Positions 17,103-25,046 of a stretch of 64,000 bases of DNA are shown piece by piece (positions within the stretch are counted from its first letter, which is position 1; each line of letters begins with the position of its first letter). This stretch comes from Kosakonia arachidis (lineage in GTDB: Bacteria; Pseudomonadota; Gammaproteobacteria; Enterobacterales; Enterobacteriaceae), in assembly GCF_900116535.1 (NCBI RefSeq), contig NZ_FPAU01000001.1:310001-374000 (forward strand), given 5' to 3'. The position numbers and the translations under genes are program-made. The notes beneath the pieces were generated by a model, which did no database searches, was not told the DNA's origin, and saw only the letters and a list, made by a program, of their open reading frames with translations.

Positions 17103-17804
17103 TCAGAAATTATATTTCACACCGACGCGATAACGAGTTTGACGTTCGTCCGTATATTTGCTGCCGGATACATTACCAATTGCAATATACGGTGACCAGT
17201 TTTTATCAAATTTGTAGGTTAATTTCACATCATGCGTCCAGTCGTAATTTTCATTATCGGCAATCAATACGCCAGCAGACGTTGCGTGTTTATAATCCAG
17301 TTCGTAGTCGAGCTGATAATCATTAAACAGTTTCCACGAAATGACAGCCGTCAGGTTGTAGCCATTCTCACTGGTGTCTTTTTTGGTGCCGATGTTGTTA
17401 GAGTTGCGTTTGAAGTAAGGGCGGTAACGCAGCGTTGCTCCGACATCGCTGGAGAAGTTGACCTTGCCACGCAAATACGGGCGATAGTTGTTCGAGGTCG
17501 AACTGCTGTCCAGTGAAAAACCTGGTTCAATCTGGAAGGTCGGATTAATTTTATAAACATAACTGGCGACCACTTCCGTACCATTACTGATGGTTTCGTG
17601 GTATGCCTTGTCTTTATTCTGTGAGCCTTTCCATTTCCCTTCCAGCGATAAACCAAAACCATTTGCAAAGCGGTGCGACATTAATAAACGATCTTTGTGG
17701 TTATTACCTCCACTGTCATTTGTTTCATGACGATAATCAAACGTCACCGCATGGGCCGCAATACTGAACAACGGTATGGTAGTTAATAACAATGTGCGCA
17801 ACAT
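17103..17804 (-). CDS. kdgM: oligogalacturonate-specific porin, KdgM family
   Basis: A 233-residue outer-membrane channel for acidic oligosaccharides. Signal peptide MLRTLLLTTIPLFSIAAHA, mature start VTFDYRHETND, and then alternating amphipathic strands of a small 12-stranded barrel, closing with RYRVGVKYNF and the C-terminal Phe. KdgM-type features are the F-D-Y-R-H start, LSLEGKWKGS, and the pattern of Arg/Lys/Tyr-rich strands (YLRGKV, TLRYRPYFKR) that line an anionic pore. AGGGGATATT stands before the ATG. It is the first gene of a kdgM-pectate lyase pair. In related bacteria such genes are repressed by KdgR; I did not find a convincing KdgR box in the upstream 100 bases. Confidence 0.9.
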   Translation of the reverse strand: MLRTLLLTTIPLFSIAAHAVTFDYRHETNDSGGNNHKDRLLMSHRFANGFGLSLEGKWKGSQNKDKAYHETISNGTEVVASYVYKINPTFQIEPGFSLDSSSTSNNYRPYLRGKVNFSSDVGATLRYRPYFKRNSNNIGTKKDTSENGYNLTAVISWKLFNDYQLDYELDYKHATSAGVLIADNENYDWTHDVKLTYKFDKNWSPYIAIGNVSGSKYTDERQTRYRVGVKYNF

Positions 17805-17907
17805 AATATCCCCTATTATTTTATTCCAAAGGTACAGAAGGTTCTCCGCAAAAAATTGCAGATGGTTTTAATTCAGTGGGAATGTGACACTCCCTTCTGA
17901 TAAAAAT

Positions 17908-17916
17908 TGGTATAAT
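17908..17916 (+). promoter_or_regulatory. extended -10 promoter element
   Basis: TGGTATAAT: a perfect -10 hexamer (17911-17916) with the TG of an extended -10 one base before it. It faces rightward into a hairpin-rich stretch with no recognised gene. No good -35 at 17 bases. Confidence 0.5.
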
Positions 17917-17924
17917 TAGCAGGC

Positions 17925-18100
17925 ATAATAATTATGACGAATATAATCACTATGTCGGTAATGTGGTGTGTGGCGCCGGGTGCCTCCCGGTGAACTGACG
18001 GCCGATCTCACCAGTTTGCCCATAAAAATGAAACATAATTGAGGATAACCTCATATCAGCATGACCCCGCCGCTGAGGGGGATTCACCACACAGAATACG
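17925..18100 (+). ncRNA. candidate structured RNA or decayed small-toxin leader
   Basis: Downstream of the extended -10 element come several hairpins: CCGGG-TGCCT-CCCGG near 17974-17988, GAGG-ATAA-CCTC near 18040-18052 and CCCC-GCCGCTGA-GGGG near 18064-18080. TGTGGTG near 17959 pairs with CACCACA near 18085, which would close the whole region. One frame crosses it as VPPGELTADLTSLPIKMKHN then stop; MKHN is also how HokB-type toxins begin, and Hok loci have overlapping leader frames, so a decayed hok/mok-like locus is one idea. I have no firm identification. The rest of the 793-base kdgM-LuxR gap is AT-rich and without a gene. Confidence 0.25.
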
Positions 18101-18597
18101 TTATCAACCCAATTTTCAGGGTTAATTGGATACCTTAACCATGCTGCTTTTACATCCATCAAAACAAATTGGAACGAACTTTTACACAATTTGAAATAGT
18201 GTTTTGAGACAAAGATCGAACATTTAAATAGAGATGAAAAATTATTGAAATGGCAGAATTAAAGATAATCCTGGTCACATTAAATCCTTTTAAAACAACA
18301 AGATATGTTTTATTAGTGAGGTAAGGAAGAAAGAGTGATAGGCTTGATTCACTGTCGTAACTAAATAGCTGCATAAATTTATTCCTGGAATAAATTGCGA
18401 GCATTAGGCGAAAAATGCAATACACTGAGTGCAACAGGAAGAGAACGAAATGCTGAGCCAGACGGGATGTCATCAACAAATTCAATGAAAGCTAAAAAAG
18501 ACAGTGAGCCAGACTTGATCTGCCCATCCCTAACACTCAGGAAAAAATGTCTCCGTTAACGGAGCGAGAAATATAAAAATTATCCTCTGGAGCCGCT
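18101..18597. other. AT-rich non-coding DNA before LuxR-type gene
   Basis: About 500 bases of AT-rich sequence. A minus-strand open frame at 18159-18485 has composition like random AT-rich DNA and no ribosome-binding site. The promoter of the downstream LuxR-type gene is presumably here. Confidence 0.5.
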
Positions 18598-19158
18598 ATG
18601 ACAATCTATGGAAAGGATCGCCTTTTCATCTATGGTATTGAGAAAATACTCAGGCAACTGGGCAGGGAAAAAGGCAACCGTTTTCGCGGCGATGGTGCCG
18701 CAATATATGTCACCGCGGGAATGGATATTGTGGAAATGTATTCCCTTTTTTTCTCCAGGCCGCCGCCGCATTACTCTATTTTCATCTCCTCTGAACGCCA
18801 TTTCGATTCACTGACGCTACTTTTCCCTGGGCTGGTGAAACTCTGCCTCGCAGAAAATGTTCATGTGCACGAGCTGCGCCAGGCGCTGGAAGTGATGATC
18901 CTGCTTTGTCAGCAGAACCAGCAGCCCGGCTATATTCACGGCACCTTTAAGTTCACCAGCGCCGAGCAGCAAATTATGCGCTTGTTGCTGCGCGGGCATT
19001 CGGTGGAGGATATCGCGCGGATCCGCGGCGTCAGCCCGACCACTGTCAGTGTGCAGCGCAACAGCCTGATGAAACGTACCGGCACCAAAAGCCTGCAGGC
19101 GCTCTGTTCGCTCTATTCAGCAATGCGCACTGGGGGCGAACCCGCGATGTGCCGTTAA
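18598..19158 (+). CDS. LuxR-type (GerE) helix-turn-helix regulator
   Basis: A 186-residue regulator with a C-terminal LuxR/FixJ helix-turn-helix at about residues 122-178 (FTSAEQQIMRLLLRGHSVED, then IARIRGVSPTTVSVQRNSLM and KRTGTKSLQAL). The N-terminal 110 residues are not a phosphoreceiver (no conserved Asp pocket) nor an autoinducer-binding domain; the size and layout resemble RcsA/CsgD-like accessory regulators of enterics. CTCTGGAGCCGCT precedes the ATG. No clear target; the adjacent divergent kdgM-pel pair is one possibility. Confidence 0.8.
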   Translation: MTIYGKDRLFIYGIEKILRQLGREKGNRFRGDGAAIYVTAGMDIVEMYSLFFSRPPPHYSIFISSERHFDSLTLLFPGLVKLCLAENVHVHELRQALEVMILLCQQNQQPGYIHGTFKFTSAEQQIMRLLLRGHSVEDIARIRGVSPTTVSVQRNSLMKRTGTKSLQALCSLYSAMRTGGEPAMCR

Positions 19159-19190
19159 TGCCCGGGGTTGCTGACCGGCATGCTGGCACA

Positions 19191-19216
19191 AAAAAAGCGC
19201 CTTGCCGGCGCTTAAC
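19191..19216 (-). terminator. intrinsic terminator after pip
   Basis: Minus strand AAGCGCCGGCAAGGCGCTT followed by a run of T (TTTTTTT). It lies some 40 bases past the stop of the minus-strand iminopeptidase gene and ends the luxR-pip transcription unit. Confidence 0.8.
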
Positions 19217-19252
19217 AACAACAAACACAATCCACCTGGTGTGGGCGGAGAA

Positions 19253-20146
19253 TCAACAGGTTTTCGCCAAAAAATCACTGACGGTCTGCATGCACAGTGA
19301 CCGCTCTTCAACATGGGGCATATGGCTGGAGGATTCGAAAATCACCCATTGCGCCCCGGTAATATGGTCCATAAACGGCTGCACCACTTCTGGCGTGGCT
19401 TCGTCATAGCGCCCGGAAATCAGTAATGTCGGCACGCGTACTTGTGGCAAACGGTCGATAATTGTCCATTCTTTCATGCTGCCGATAACGTGGAATTCCG
19501 TCGGGCCATTCATCGCGTGATATACCGTCGGATCGGCGTCCATAGCATCAAATGTGCGCTGCACTTCTGGCGGCCAGGGGGAGAGACGGCAGACATGGCG
19601 CTGGTAAAACACCTGACTGGCCGCTTTGTATTCAGCACTGTCCAGTGTGCCCGCTGCTTCGTGCGCCAGCAGCGTCTGTTGCACGTCAGGCGGAAGCTGT
19701 GCGCGCAGTTTCGCCGCGCCTTCCAGCCACAGTGCCATGGATGCCGGTGAGTTGGCGATAATCATCGCTTTTAACCCTTGCGGCTGGGTGACCGCATGTT
19801 CTGCCGCCAGCATTCCGCCCCAGGATTGCCCCAGCAACGCGTAGTTGTCGGCAATCTCCAGCGCCTGCAGCAGATGATTCAGTTCGTCGAGAAACAGTGA
19901 GGGCTGCCAGAAATCGGGGCTTTTCTCCGGCAGATGGGTGGAACGTCCGTTACCCAGTTGATCATAGTGGATCACGGCGCGCCCGGTTTCGGCGATATCT
20001 TTGAACGCATCAACATAATCGTGAGTGCAGCCGGGGCCACCGTGCGCGACCACCAACGGCGTCTGACCGTTGTGCAGATCGCCGCAGATGCGAAACCAGG
20101 TCTGATATCCCCGGAAGGGAATATAGCCTTCTCGAATGGTGTACAT
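19253..20146 (-). CDS. pip: proline iminopeptidase (S33 family)
   Basis: A 297-residue alpha/beta-hydrolase that removes N-terminal proline (or acts as an amino-acid amidase). HGGPG, the oxyanion/family motif of proline iminopeptidases, is at residues 35-39; the nucleophile elbow GQSWGG places Ser108; Asp248 (SGRYDE) and His275 (SSSHMPH) complete the triad. No signal peptide, so it is cytosolic. It lies 84 bases downstream of a LuxR solo on the same strand, with an 18-base palindrome between them. In plant-associated proteobacteria (Xanthomonas XccR/OryR, Pseudomonas PsoR/PipR) a pip gene next to a LuxR solo is a target of that regulator and responds to plant compounds. Confidence 0.9.
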   Translation of the reverse strand: MYTIREGYIPFRGYQTWFRICGDLHNGQTPLVVAHGGPGCTHDYVDAFKDIAETGRAVIHYDQLGNGRSTHLPEKSPDFWQPSLFLDELNHLLQALEIADNYALLGQSWGGMLAAEHAVTQPQGLKAMIIANSPASMALWLEGAAKLRAQLPPDVQQTLLAHEAAGTLDSAEYKAASQVFYQRHVCRLSPWPPEVQRTFDAMDADPTVYHAMNGPTEFHVIGSMKEWTIIDRLPQVRVPTLLISGRYDEATPEVVQPFMDHITGAQWVIFESSSHMPHVEERSLCMQTVSDFLAKTC

Positions 20147-20210
20147 GAGTGACGTTTACCCTGTTAAGTGAAGTAGTTTTCAGGTTAGAACGTCACTGCT
20201 TGCGCTGAAC

Positions 20211-20228
20211 ACTAGCAAAAATGCTAGT
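20211..20228. promoter_or_regulatory. lux-box-like palindrome in the pip promoter
   Basis: ACTAGCAAAAATGCTAGT: perfect 7-base arms (ACTAGCA / TGCTAGT) around AAAA, 65 bases before the pip start and just after the luxR stop. The 18-20 base dyad size and location match lux boxes before pip in other plant-associated bacteria. A related copy is at 21094-21111. Confidence 0.65.
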
Positions 20229-20230
20229 TC

Positions 20231-20983
20231 TTAACTGTCCAGCAAACGGTAATGCAACGCCCGGACAACAGCCTGCACGCGGTTGGTCGCGCCGAGCTTT
20301 TTCGCTGCCGTGTTGAGATGCAGCGTGACAGTGGCGACCGAGCGGTGCAGCTTGCGGGCAATCTCTTTCGCTGTCAGCCCTTCGGCGGACCACGCCAGAC
20401 ATTCGCGCTCCCGGTTGCTCAGTTTGACATGGCGGCAGGTGAGCATTGAAGCGTCAAATAACGGAAACGCCGACTCCTGAAAGCGGTGCGCCAGAAAGGT
20501 CAGTTGCGCCAGTGTTTCGCTGATATCACGCTCTTCCCGCTGGTCGGTCACAATTCCGGTCAGCGTGACAAAACCGCCATTCGGCAGATGCAGCGGCACG
20601 GTAGCGCCGCAGGGCATGTTGTTATCGCGCATGTAGTGTGTCACTTCTTGCGCGTTCTCATCCAGCCGTCCCTGCAATGCACTGCGATCCGGGCGTTGAT
20701 AAGACCAGACGAACGGCGCGCAACTCTCCAGCGCAAAGTGCTGAACCGGATCGACCTGATAGTAGCCACGCTCGCACCATAGCCTGCGCATATCATCCGG
20801 CACATTGCGCATCTCCAGCAGCGATGGCGTAATCAGCGTGCCTTCCAGCGAACGCGGCACCGGCGTGTAGTCGTAAATCACCGCATCAAACCCCAACGCC
20901 TGCGTTCTGGCAAACAGCCCGGCAAAAGCCTCTTCAAGCCTGGTGGCGTTGGTTGCACCAGGGCTTTCGATATCAATGCGCAT
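20231..20983 (-). CDS. psrR: LuxR solo of the plant-signal responsive (PsrR/OryR/PipR) subfamily
   Basis: A 250-residue quorum-sensing-type regulator: autoinducer-binding domain at about residues 15-165 and LuxR helix-turn-helix at about 183-240 (LSNRERECLAWSAEGLTAKE, then IARKLHRSVATVTLHLNTAA). Aligned to TraR with a constant offset of 8, the ligand-pocket residues are W57 to Met65, Y61 to Trp69, D70 to Asp78, P71 to Pro79 and W85 to Trp93 (segment DDMRRLW and VDPV). The Met/Trp replacement of W57/Y61 is the signature of solos that answer plant compounds rather than acyl-homoserine lactones. No luxI is nearby. I chose the ATG at 20983 because TGAGGGAG precedes it; the frame is open 27 codons further up. 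It stands between pip and a divergent peptide ABC operon. Confidence 0.88.
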   Translation of the reverse strand: MRIDIESPGATNATRLEEAFAGLFARTQALGFDAVIYDYTPVPRSLEGTLITPSLLEMRNVPDDMRRLWCERGYYQVDPVQHFALESCAPFVWSYQRPDRSALQGRLDENAQEVTHYMRDNNMPCGATVPLHLPNGGFVTLTGIVTDQREERDISETLAQLTFLAHRFQESAFPLFDASMLTCRHVKLSNRERECLAWSAEGLTAKEIARKLHRSVATVTLHLNTAAKKLGATNRVQAVVRALHYRLLDS

Positions 20984-21093
20984 AATGAACTCCCTCAGGG
21001 TAAACGGTGCCATGCCACGGGCACAGTTTGTGCACTTTCCCCGTGGCTTCGCCAAAACATGCAATTCCGGTGCCGTCCTGAGGGAAAAGTAAA

Positions 21094-21111
21094 ACTAGTA
21101 TTTTTGCTAAC
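21094..21111. promoter_or_regulatory. second lux-box-like element between luxR and the ABC operon
   Basis: ACTAGTATTTTTGCTAAC matches the reverse complement of the pip palindrome (ACTAGCATTTTTGCTAGT) at 15 of 18 positions. It lies about 110 bases before luxR and about 140 before the divergent permease, so it could serve autoregulation, transporter control or both. It is a degenerate dyad, so binding is inferred from its match to the first copy. Confidence 0.5.
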
Positions 21112-21251
21112 TACCCAGCCCTGAACGATGTCGTTAGCGTAAAGAAAACGCCCGCAAAAGCTGACCGGGCGCAAATTTATGACACAGGGTTGCACTACGG
21201 CGGAGCGATTTTTTAACCCTCCACCACCATATGCACCATGGGAGTTCACTG

Positions 21252-22190
21252 ATGCATCGTTACCGTTTCCTGTTATTTCGACCCTTGCAACTGCTGCCCG
21301 TACTGCTAGGAATAAGCATCATCACATTCGCGATGGTACGGGCGATCCCCGGTGATCCGGCGCGCATTCTGCTCGGCGTACGTAGTACGCCGGAAGCGCT
21401 GGCGCGTATCCGTGCACAGTTTGGTCTCGATGAACCGTTATGGGTGCAGTATGGCTACTTTCTGCGCAATTTGTTGCAGGGGGAACTGGGCAAATCGATT
21501 GTCTACCGCGTCGATACCCTGAAGCTGATTAACTCACGGCTTGAACCGACATTGTGGCTGGTATTGGGCAGCGTACTGCTGGCGGTGATCCTGACGGTTC
21601 CGCTGGCTTCGCTGGCGGCGCGACAGCGTGGACGGGCGGCGGATCAACTGATCCGTCTGTTCACCACCGCCGGGTTAGGGTTTCCGGCGTTCTGGCTCGG
21701 CATCATGATGATCATCATTTTTAGCGTGGTGCTTGGCTGGTTCCCGGTCTCCGGTTACGGCAGCGATTTTGCCGACCAACTGCACCATATGGTGCTGCCG
21801 TGCCTGACGGTAGCGCTGGCACTGGCGGCAGTATTGATCCGCAACCTGCGCGCCAGCCTGCTGATGGAAATGAGCAGTGATTATGTGGTGGCGGCCAGGG
21901 CACGGGGCCAGCGCGAAAACCGTATCTTCTGGCGTCATGTGTTACCCAATTCACTGGTACCGACACTCAACCTGCTGGCGGTGAATATTGGCTGGCTGAT
22001 TGGCAGCACGGTAGTGATTGAGAGCGTGTTCGCTATTCCGGGGCTGGGCCAGTTGCTGGTGAAAGCGATTTTTAGCCGCGACTACATGGTGGTGCAGGGC
22101 GTGGTGATGGTATTTGCGCTGGCGACCGTGGCCGTCAATCTGTTGGCCGATGTGCTGACCGTAGCGCTGGATCCGAGGGTGAAATTATGA
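21252..22190 (+). CDS. peptide ABC transporter permease (DppB-like)
   Basis: First gene of a five-gene import operon. The 312-residue inner-membrane protein has six predicted membrane segments, beginning LLPVLLGISIITFAMVRAIP-GDP, the conserved DppB/OppB start, with the EAA loop (VVAARARGQRENRIFWRHVL-PNSLVPTL) that docks the ATPase near residues 215-245. I chose the ATG at 21252, preceded by GGGAG, over the ATG at 21231. It ends with ATGA overlapping the second permease. Confidence 0.9.
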   Translation: MHRYRFLLFRPLQLLPVLLGISIITFAMVRAIPGDPARILLGVRSTPEALARIRAQFGLDEPLWVQYGYFLRNLLQGELGKSIVYRVDTLKLINSRLEPTLWLVLGSVLLAVILTVPLASLAARQRGRAADQLIRLFTTAGLGFPAFWLGIMMIIIFSVVLGWFPVSGYGSDFADQLHHMVLPCLTVALALAAVLIRNLRASLLMEMSSDYVVAARARGQRENRIFWRHVLPNSLVPTLNLLAVNIGWLIGSTVVIESVFAIPGLGQLLVKAIFSRDYMVVQGVVMVFALATVAVNLLADVLTVALDPRVKL

Positions 22191-23032
22191 ATGCTCTCAG
22201 CGTGATTTCCGGGTTACGCCGCCGGGCTATCCCACGCCAGCACGCGCTGCGCGCCGGGATAGCGATTGTCGGGCTGTGGTTGTTTATCGCCCTGTTTGCT
22301 CCGTGGCTGGCGCCGTTTGATCCCATCACGCAGGATGCAACATCAAGCCTGCTTACCCCCGGTGGCGCACACCTGTTCGGTACCGATAACTTTGGCCGCG
22401 ATATCTTCTCGCGCGTGCTATGGGGCGCACGGGTGGATCTGCAAATCTGCCTGCTGGGGGTTATCTTCCCATTTCTGCTTGGTACTACGCTCGGTGCGCT
22501 GTCCGGTTATCTCGGCGGCGTGGTGGATGCGGTCATTATGCGGTTGATCGACATCGTGCTGGCGTTTCCTTTTCTGGTACTGATGCTGGCGATCATCGCC
22601 ATTCTTGGGCCGGGGCTGGGCAGTTTCTATATTGCGATGGCGATGGTCGGCTGGGTCTCTTACGCCCGGCTGGTGCGAGCGCAGGTGCTGACGTTAAAAC
22701 AGCGGGATTTCATTATTGCGGCGCGCAGCCTTGGCTATGGTCATGCGCGCATTCTTTTCCGCCATCTGTTGCCAAACGCCATCACCGGTGCGTTGGTGTT
22801 CTCTATGTCTGACTGCGTGCTGGTACTGCTGAACGGCGCGGCTGTCAGCTACCTTGGGCTGGGCGTGCAGCCCCCCACGGCGGAGTGGGGCGTGATGGTG
22901 GCAGAGGGGCAGAGCTTTATCACCACTGCGTGGTGGATAACCACCTTCCCTGGGCTGGCGATTGTACTGCTGGCGATGGGCTTCAGCCTGCTGGCCGATG
23001 GCCTGGGCGATAAACTGGGAGCGCGTGTATGA
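22187..23032 (+). CDS. peptide ABC transporter permease (DppC-like)
   Basis: A 281-residue second permease subunit. The N-terminal cytoplasmic stretch and helix are followed by the DppC/OppC signature (LAPFDPITQD, HLFGTDNFGRDIFSRVLWGA) and the EAA loop IIAARSLGYGHARILFRHLL-PN. It overlaps the first permease by 4 bases and the first ATPase gene by 4, so the operon is tightly coupled. Confidence 0.9.
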   Translation: MNALSVISGLRRRAIPRQHALRAGIAIVGLWLFIALFAPWLAPFDPITQDATSSLLTPGGAHLFGTDNFGRDIFSRVLWGARVDLQICLLGVIFPFLLGTTLGALSGYLGGVVDAVIMRLIDIVLAFPFLVLMLAIIAILGPGLGSFYIAMAMVGWVSYARLVRAQVLTLKQRDFIIAARSLGYGHARILFRHLLPNAITGALVFSMSDCVLVLLNGAAVSYLGLGVQPPTAEWGVMVAEGQSFITTAWWITTFPGLAIVLLAMGFSLLADGLGDKLGARV

Positions 23033-24012
23033 CACTGCTGACTGTCTCAGAGTTGACCATTACCCGTGAGCCAGATATTGCGCTGGTAGATAAGGTCTCA
23101 TTTACGTTGAATGCCGGAGAGATACTCGGCCTGGTCGGTGAGAGTGGCTCCGGGAAAACCGTGACCTGTCGGGCATTGATGCGTCTGTTGCCCGGCCAGG
23201 GGCTGAACATTACCGGCGGCGAAGTGCGGCTGGGCGGCCGCGACTTACTGTCGTTAAGCGAAGCGCAAATGTCGGCGGTGCGCGGGCGCGAAATGGGGAT
23301 GATTTTCCAGAACCCGGCCAGCCACCTCAACCCGGTGATGACTATCGGCGAGCAAATTGCCGAAAGCCGCCGCCGTCATTTCGGTGCCAGCCGTGCACAG
23401 GCACGGGAAGATGCCAAAGAACTGCTGCGCCAGGTCGGTATTCCCGATCCACAAAACCGCATCCATAACTATCCGCATGAATTCTCCGGCGGCATGCGCC
23501 AGCGCGCGATGATCGCCGTAGCGCTGGCACCTGAGCCGTCGTTGCTGATTGCTGACGAGCCAACCACCGCGCTGGATGTCACCGTGCAGATGCAGATCCT
23601 GCGTCTACTCAGCGATTTGCGGCAGCAACTGGGGCTGGCAGTGATCATGATCACTCATGATCTCGGCGTGGTGGCGCAAACCTGCGATCGCATTGCCGTC
23701 ATGTACGGCGGGCGGCTGTGCGAAGTGGGGGGTAAGCGCGAGGTCCTGGCGCACCCCCTGCATCCCTACACCCGTGGATTAATTGATTGCCAGCCAGCCA
23801 GCGAAGGCGGGCAGGGGCGTCTGGTGACGATTAGCGGCCAGCCGCCGGTGGCGGATAACTTCCCGGTCGGTTGCCGCTTTCATCCCCGCTGCCAGTATGC
23901 CAGTGCGGCGTGTCAGCAACAGCCCGTGCTACGCCAGGGGCGTGACACGCTGGCCCATGCGGCGGCCTGCCATCACGCATTACAACCCCTTATCCTGCGG
24001 GAGGGCGCATGA
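23029..24012 (+). CDS. peptide ABC transporter ATPase (DppD-like)
   Basis: A 327-residue ATP-binding subunit. Walker A GESGSGKT (about residues 36-43), Q-loop [10 protein letters not shown], signature [11 protein letters not shown], Walker [13 protein letters not shown], and the switch His in MITHDLG are all intact. The C-terminal oligopeptide/dipeptide extension ([15 protein letters not shown]) and the Cys cluster ([14 protein letters not shown]) are typical of DppD/OppD. Overlaps both neighbours by 4 bases. Confidence 0.93.
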   Translation: MTLLTVSELTITREPDIALVDKVSFTLNAGEILGLVGESGSGKTVTCRALMRLLPGQGLNITGGEVRLGGRDLLSLSEAQMSAVRGREMGMIFQNPASHLNPVMTIGEQIAESRRRHFGASRAQAREDAKELLRQVGIPDPQNRIHNYPHEFSGGMRQRAMIAVALAPEPSLLIADEPTTALDVTVQMQILRLLSDLRQQLGLAVIMITHDLGVVAQTCDRIAVMYGGRLCEVGGKREVLAHPLHPYTRGLIDCQPASEGGQGRLVTISGQPPVADNFPVGCRFHPRCQYASAACQQQPVLRQGRDTLAHAAACHHALQPLILREGA

Positions 24013-25046
24013 CGACATCAGCAAACTGGCCCCTGTTAGAGGCGGACAACGTCAGCGTGACCTTTCCGGTTTCCGCTGGCCTGCCTGGCACCGGGCGGGT
24101 GGTGCACGCAGTTAACGGCGTCACACTGAAAATTCACGCCGGGGAAACCCTCGGTCTGGTGGGCGAATCCGGTAGCGGCAAAAGCACGCTGGGGCGGGCA
24201 CTATTGCAGCTTGAGCGGGTGACGGCGGGCGAGGTTCGCTTCGATGGACACCGCATTACTCATGGTCTGAAGAGTGACGTGACGCGGTTGCGCCTGCAAA
24301 CGGCGATGATTTTCCAGGATCCTTTCGCCTCGCTTAATCCTCGCCAGACCATAGGCGACAGCATTGCGGAAGTACTGCGCGTGCATAAGAAAGTGTCGCG
24401 TAGCGGCGTGAATGCGCGGGTGGCCGAACTGCTGACGTTAGTTGGGTTGCGCCCGGAGCAAGCGAAGTCCCGACCCGGCCAGCTTAGCGGCGGGCAGTGC
24501 CAGCGTGCCGGGATTGCGCGCGCGCTGGCGATCGAACCACGGTTGATTGTGGCAGATGAGTGTGTGGCGGCGCTGGATGTCTCCATTCAGGGGCAGATCG
24601 TTAACCTGCTGATGGAGCTGCGCGAAAAGATGGGGCTGGCGATTTTGTTTATCGCTCACGATCTGGCGATTGTGCGCCGCCTGTGCGATCGCGTGGCGGT
24701 CATGTACCTCGGGCGCATTGTCGAAGAAGGTCCGTCCGAAGCGGTATTCCCCCAGCCACGCCACCCCTATACCGCAGCGCTGGTGGCGGCGATCCCGGAA
24801 ATCGATCCCGATAAACCGTTGCCTGCGGAGCCGCTCGGCGGCGAACCGCCCAGTCCGTTATCGATTCCACAGGGTTGCGCTTTCCATCCGCGCTGTCCCT
24901 ATGCGCAGGTGCAATGTCGCACCGGCGCGTTACCTCCAACCCGGCAAATTGCCGATCACGCATATTCCTGTGTGTTGACCCACACAGGCGATGAGACGGT
25001 TTTTCCTTTGAGCAGGAGATCTTTTGATGAAGCACAGGCATGTTAG
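24009..25046 (+). CDS. peptide ABC transporter ATPase (DppF-like)
   Basis: A 345-residue second ATPase. Walker [10 protein letters not shown] (about residues 55-63), [16 protein letters not shown], signature [12 protein letters not shown] and Walker [15 protein letters not shown]. Two family positions differ: SGGQ-Cys in place of SGGQ-Arg and DE-Cys-Val in Walker B where DEP/DEA is usual ([10 protein letters not shown]). Catalytic Glu and the switch His (FIAHDLA) are kept, so it is likely active. The C-terminal [16 protein letters not shown] and Cys cluster match DppF/OppF. The end overlaps the binding-protein start region. Confidence 0.92.
   Translation: MTTSANWPLLEADNVSVTFPVSAGLPGTGRVVHAVNGVTLKIHAGETLGLVGESGSGKSTLGRALLQLERVTAGEVRFDGHRITHGLKSDVTRLRLQTAMIFQDPFASLNPRQTIGDSIAEVLRVHKKVSRSGVNARVAELLTLVGLRPEQAKSRPGQLSGGQCQRAGIARALAIEPRLIVADECVAALDVSIQGQIVNLLMELREKMGLAILFIAHDLAIVRRLCDRVAVMYLGRIVEEGPSEAVFPQPRHPYTAALVAAIPEIDPDKPLPAEPLGGEPPSPLSIPQGCAFHPRCPYAQVQCRTGALPPTRQIADHAYSCVLTHTGDETVFPLSRRSFDEAQAC

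Noticed and set aside
18159-18485. 108-residue minus-strand open frame
   Set aside because: AT-rich chance frame rich in Leu, Phe and Ser without a ribosome-binding site.
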